This document shows positions 14,928 to 18,011 of a DNA stretch of 18,011 nt, one piece after another. The DNA is from JAAEQD01 sp964521815 (GTDB taxonomy: Bacteria; Zixibacteria; MSB-5A5; UBA10806; 4484-95): the NCBI GenBank assembly GCA_964521815.1, contig CAZFSN010000043.1:1-18011 (forward strand). Reading direction: 5' to 3'. The notes under the pieces were generated by a model. The model worked only from the letters and a program-made list of their open reading frames with translations. It searched no databases and was not told the DNA's origin. Position 1 is the first letter of the stretch. Each line of letters opens with the position of its first letter. The translations under genes were made by a program, and so were the position numbers.

Positions 14928-17276
14928 TTAAGGTTTTATCATAAAGTCTACAAAGACTCGATGTTTTTCGAATCTAAATCGAAAACTACCCGCAAAGCTG
15001 GTAGCCCATATTCTATCATTCAAATAAGTCAATTTACGCCTGTCATTCACCCCAAGAGAATTGACTTTATCCGGGCTAAAAACCAATAATATCGGCGGAT
15101 GCTCTTTTAGATTATCTAAAATCCGTCCATATGGTTGCGAAGCCCATGGCAGCTCCAATATCTGGGCCGATTGGTTAATTCCGCTTAAATAATTGGGCGC
15201 CATGCCTCCGGCCAGGATACAATCCCCTCCCTTAACTGACAATTCGTAAAACCGCCTATCTGTCAATGTATCGCTAATATTATCGGATTGAATGCAAACA
15301 AGTTTAACCCTCTTATTTAAAATAGATTCCGTAAAAATGTATGGGGAGCCCTCCTTAGTTACCGAATATGAGATTCCATTCGGCTTATCAGGGGTTAAAA
15401 TATATCCAATATCCAACTCCGCGGCTAGTTTGGCTATTTTTTCACGATCATTGGCAAAAACCGTATCTAATTGATTTACACCAAGTTTGAGAAGGCAAGG
15501 AATTAGCGATGATTCAAGTTGAAAACATTGACTATGTTCGTTACAATCATACCACAGGTAGTCCGTATTATTTCCATCGCTAAATAACACCGCTCTGTCA
15601 GGGCCGCAATCTATAAAAGTCAGGGTATCGTATTCCGGGCCGCGAAAATAAGATATCCATATCAATAAAGCCGAAGCGGATAAGGCAACCACAACGCCTT
15701 TAAAACTGATTCGATAATTAAAAATCAACTCGCCTGATACATATAAAATTCCGAAATAAAGGCAAATCTTTATAAAACCCGGCGACCCTACATTAATGAC
15801 CGCGAAAGGCAAATTCATGAAGAATTTAAGCAATGGCAATATAATCGACATTATATGTGATAGAGGCCAGGCATAAAGTGACGCGATAGCATCTCCCAAA
15901 AGAATAAATGGCAGGAGACATAGACCGGCAATGGTCAGGATATTAGCCAAGATAATCATCGGCAGATTGGCCAGTATGCCGATTATGGGCACACGATTAA
16001 AGTATTCGGCGGTCAAAGGCAGCACAGCCATCTGGGCGGCTATAGTCGTCAGGAAAATAAACAGAATCCATAACAAAGCCCGCGATAACATCGACCGGTG
16101 GCGCTTAACCCTGTCGGTAAATTTAGGTACGAGATAAACAATCCCTGCGCAAGCGGCAAATGAAAGTTGAAACCCGACATTGAAAAGCCAGAGCGGGTTT
16201 ATTATCAACAATATCAACCCGGCAAAACCTAACAGGCCTATCGTATCGGCGTTTCTACGGCGGTAAAACCCCAATAATACAACCGAGGCCATCACCGCCG
16301 CCCGGACCACGGATGGTTCATTGCGCGTTAAAAAGCTGAAAAATATCACCGCGATAATGATTATCACTATTTTTAAACGGCGGTTGACCGGCCAGAGGAT
16401 AGCTAAAAAGAACGCGACAACGACTGCCACGTTCGAACCGGAAACGGCCATCAGATGCAAAGTGCCGGTATCCGTGAATAACCTGTTTACTTCCTTCGCA
16501 ATACCGCGTTTTTCACCCAGCACGAAACCGGCCAGCAGTGATGCCTGATATGGCGGTAAATATTTATTATAACCTTCCAGCAAGGTCTGTCTTACCGGCG
16601 CGACCGCCCGGTTTATTATGAATTCTTCCAATTGCCGGAATTTCCCGAAGTCGCGCCATGAAATCTTGCCTCTGTCAGCTATTCGGATATCATCGCCTTG
16701 GGATATCACCACCATCCCATATATATCCTTGACACTCAGATAACGCGCGAAATCAAAACCTCCTGGGTTTCTGGGGCCGCCCGGCGCGAATAGATAGCCT
16801 TTGAAATTTATCCGGTCATTATAGGCGAATGCCGAAGATGAATGTTTTATCTTAACCAGTATTTTTCCCGATGATTTCAGATCGCGTTTGCGCCAGGTAA
16901 TCGAATCCACCTCAACGACAAGATAAGTTCTGTCCTGGCGAATATCCGGTTCTTCCACTATATCGCCGGTAATCGTGACCGTGTTGCCGGCCTCGGCTAT
17001 TTTTTTGATATGAGTTGGCGGAAAACCGGAAGTAGCGAATTTGTATTGGGCCGCCCCGCATATAATTAAAGCAAGATAAATAAATATAGAAAAAAATACC
17101 GGTTTGGATTTGAAATGCAAAATTATCGCGATAATTGTTAAACTTATCGCCGCGCCAAGTAAAATTACGGGAATATCAGGAACATACCCGCCTATCGCGA
17201 TACCAATTGCGTAAGCGACCAGACTTTTTAAAGCCGGCCGACCTGAGAATAATCCGTAATTATTGCGGATCGTCAT
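14928..17276 (-). CDS. comEC: ComEC DNA-uptake channel with degenerate hydrolase domain
   Basis: ComEC forms the inner-membrane channel for single-stranded DNA in natural transformation. The 782-residue length is normal. Hydrophobic helices near 15-80 lead into an OB-like DUF4131 domain (about 95-200) with the typical RNPGGFDFARYL. The Competence core (about 230-530) has FVLGEKRGI, then LFTDTGTLHLMAVSGSNVAVV, and many membrane helices. Residues 550-782 match the beta-lactamase-like domain in position and outline (LTFIDCGPDRAVLF, then LIPCLLKLGVNQLDTVFAND). The HxDxDH metal-binding motif that should follow is absent: FANDREKIAKLAAELD stands in its place. This domain therefore probably cannot cut DNA as proposed for Bacillus ComEC. 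The channel looks intact. The gene follows the acyltransferase by 78 bp and leads the T4P/GTPase run. Confidence 0.93.
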   Translation of the reverse strand: MTIRNNYGLFSGRPALKSLVAYAIGIAIGGYVPDIPVILLGAAISLTIIAIILHFKSKPVFFSIFIYLALIICGAAQYKFATSGFPPTHIKKIAEAGNTVTITGDIVEEPDIRQDRTYLVVEVDSITWRKRDLKSSGKILVKIKHSSSAFAYNDRINFKGYLFAPGGPRNPGGFDFARYLSVKDIYGMVVISQGDDIRIADRGKISWRDFGKFRQLEEFIINRAVAPVRQTLLEGYNKYLPPYQASLLAGFVLGEKRGIAKEVNRLFTDTGTLHLMAVSGSNVAVVVAFFLAILWPVNRRLKIVIIIIAVIFFSFLTRNEPSVVRAAVMASVVLLGFYRRRNADTIGLLGFAGLILLIINPLWLFNVGFQLSFAACAGIVYLVPKFTDRVKRHRSMLSRALLWILFIFLTTIAAQMAVLPLTAEYFNRVPIIGILANLPMIILANILTIAGLCLLPFILLGDAIASLYAWPLSHIMSIILPLLKFFMNLPFAVINVGSPGFIKICLYFGILYVSGELIFNYRISFKGVVVALSASALLIWISYFRGPEYDTLTFIDCGPDRAVLFSDGNNTDYLWYDCNEHSQCFQLESSLIPCLLKLGVNQLDTVFANDREKIAKLAAELDIGYILTPDKPNGISYSVTKEGSPYIFTESILNKRVKLVCIQSDNISDTLTDRRFYELSVKGGDCILAGGMAPNYLSGINQSAQILELPWASQPYGRILDNLKEHPPILLVFSPDKVNSLGVNDRRKLTYLNDRIWATSFAGSFRFRFEKHRVFVDFMIKP

Positions 17277-17303
17277 TGCTAACTCGGATTTTTATTAAAT
17301 TAG

Positions 17304-17347
17304 ATTAAAATTAATTATGCCCGTCGGCAGTCAAGTTATGTTAACTT
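17304..17347 (-). promoter_or_regulatory. Candidate comEC promoter region with inverted repeat
   Basis: The 78-bp gap before comEC is AT-rich. On the minus strand TTGACT (17329-17334) and TTTAAT (17304-17309) make a possible promoter, but the 19-base spacer is long. A perfect 6-bp inverted repeat (17333-17338 with 17342-17347, 3-base spacer) overlaps the -35 edge and could be an operator. No terminator for the upstream acyltransferase gene is visible. Confidence 0.3.
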
Positions 17348-17354
17348 ATGTTTT

Positions 17355-18011
17355 TCAACCGGTTTTTTTCAAACCATAATCCTCGGGGCAAGTCGTTTTC
17401 CACCGTCTGTGAGCCCAAAACCATTGGTCTGGATACTGCTCTATATATTTAGCGATAACATCAGAGTAATTCTGTGTTAAGTTTTTTATATCCTCATCCT
17501 TGTCACCGCCGGGTTTTATCGATAACGGCCCTTCGATATAAAGCTTATGCCTGCCCCGCCTGCCTCTAACCAGCATAGCCACGATAATCGGGCAGCCGGT
17601 TTTAAGCGCGAACGCCGCCGCTCCCTTGGGTGTGGACGCCGGACGTCCCAGAAAATTAATAATGACGCCGCTGGATCGGGCATCCTGATCGGAAAGCATA
17701 ACCACCCATCTCCCCTTTTTAAGCGCGGCAAATACTTCTCGAGCCGTTAAACCGATCTCGATAATGCCCACGCCGAATAGAGAACGGTTATGATTCATCA
17801 AATCGTTAACCAGTCGGTTATGCTGTTTGCCGACTAAAAAATCTATGGGCCAGGGGTAAATAGTCAGAGCCGTGCCGACCATCTCCAGATTCCCGAAATG
17901 GCCCGACACGATAACCGCTCCCTTGCCGGTTTTGAGATGCTCCTCGCAAATATCCGCGCCTTCGACATCGACGATTTCCGCCAAGCCCATTTTCGCCAGC
18001 TTGGGATACAT
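17355..18011 (-). CDS. LpxL/HtrB-type lipid A acyltransferase, N-terminus outside window
   Basis: This family adds secondary acyl chains to lipid A at the inner membrane, so it marks an outer membrane with lipopolysaccharide. The visible 218 residues include the catalytic HX4E motif in SGHFGNLEMVG (H38, E43 of the visible part). They also include SDQDARSSGVIINFLGRPASTPKGAAAFALKTGCPII, given here as two conserved blocks around DQD and FLGRPAST, and the C-terminal YPDQWFWAHRRWK. Full-length members have about 290-310 residues, so roughly 80 N-terminal residues, including the membrane helix, lie beyond 18011. The methionine at the edge is not the true start. It may head the run that continues into comEC, but a 78-bp gap with a possible promoter separates them. 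The specific acyl position (LpxL or LpxM type) cannot be decided. Confidence 0.92.
   Translation of the reverse strand: MYPKLAKMGLAEIVDVEGADICEEHLKTGKGAVIVSGHFGNLEMVGTALTIYPWPIDFLVGKQHNRLVNDLMNHNRSLFGVGIIEIGLTAREVFAALKKGRWVVMLSDQDARSSGVIINFLGRPASTPKGAAAFALKTGCPIIVAMLVRGRRGRHKLYIEGPLSIKPGGDKDEDIKNLTQNYSDVIAKYIEQYPDQWFWAHRRWKTTCPEDYGLKKTG

Overview
The window reads as chromosomal DNA from a Gram-negative (diderm) bacterium. It carries type IV pilus (T4P) motor genes, an LpxL-type lipid A acyltransferase, a full ComEC, and an MglA/Roadblock cassette with a DUF4388 (PATAN) protein. That combination, plus moderate GC content, suggests a deltaproteobacterial or FCB-type lineage (Zixibacteria-like is my best guess). 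No rRNA, tRNA or other phylogenetic marker is present, so this placement is weak. Every convincing gene lies on the minus strand, so transcription runs from high to low coordinates.

Layout in transcription order: (1) 18011-17355, lipid A acyltransferase missing its N-terminus at the window edge. (2) 17276-14928, ComEC with a degenerate C-terminal hydrolase domain. (3) 14908-13363, a DUF4388 protein and a small membrane protein. (4) 13308-9826, a TPR-Roadblock fusion, two stand-alone Roadblock proteins, an MglA-like GTPase with a long C-terminal tail, and a fourth Roadblock protein. (5) 9807-5757, the T4P motor genes pilB, pilT and pilC. (6) An intrinsic terminator, then a PilS-like histidine kinase (5709-4003). 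(7) A zinc-ribbon SAM methyltransferase (3888-3052) with its own promoter. (8) lexA (2876-2253) with a strong promoter and candidate operators. (9) An AT-rich accessory stretch (about 2250-1) holding an unrecognised protein with a PD-(D/E)XK-like nuclease core, REP-type hairpin repeats and their probable mobilising enzyme, a RAYT/Y1 transposase.

The genes from comEC to pilC are tightly packed (mostly gaps under 50 bp) and probably form one operon or a few overlapping ones. PilB drives pilus extension, PilT retraction, and PilC is the inner-membrane platform. The MglA-like GTPase and its Roadblock partners are likely to control where or when these motors work, as MglA/MglB do in Myxococcus. 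ComEC in the same run suggests the pilus also serves DNA uptake. The four-Roadblock, one-GTPase, PATAN-plus-motor cassette is the most interesting unit here. The second is the RAYT/REP/nuclease island next to lexA.
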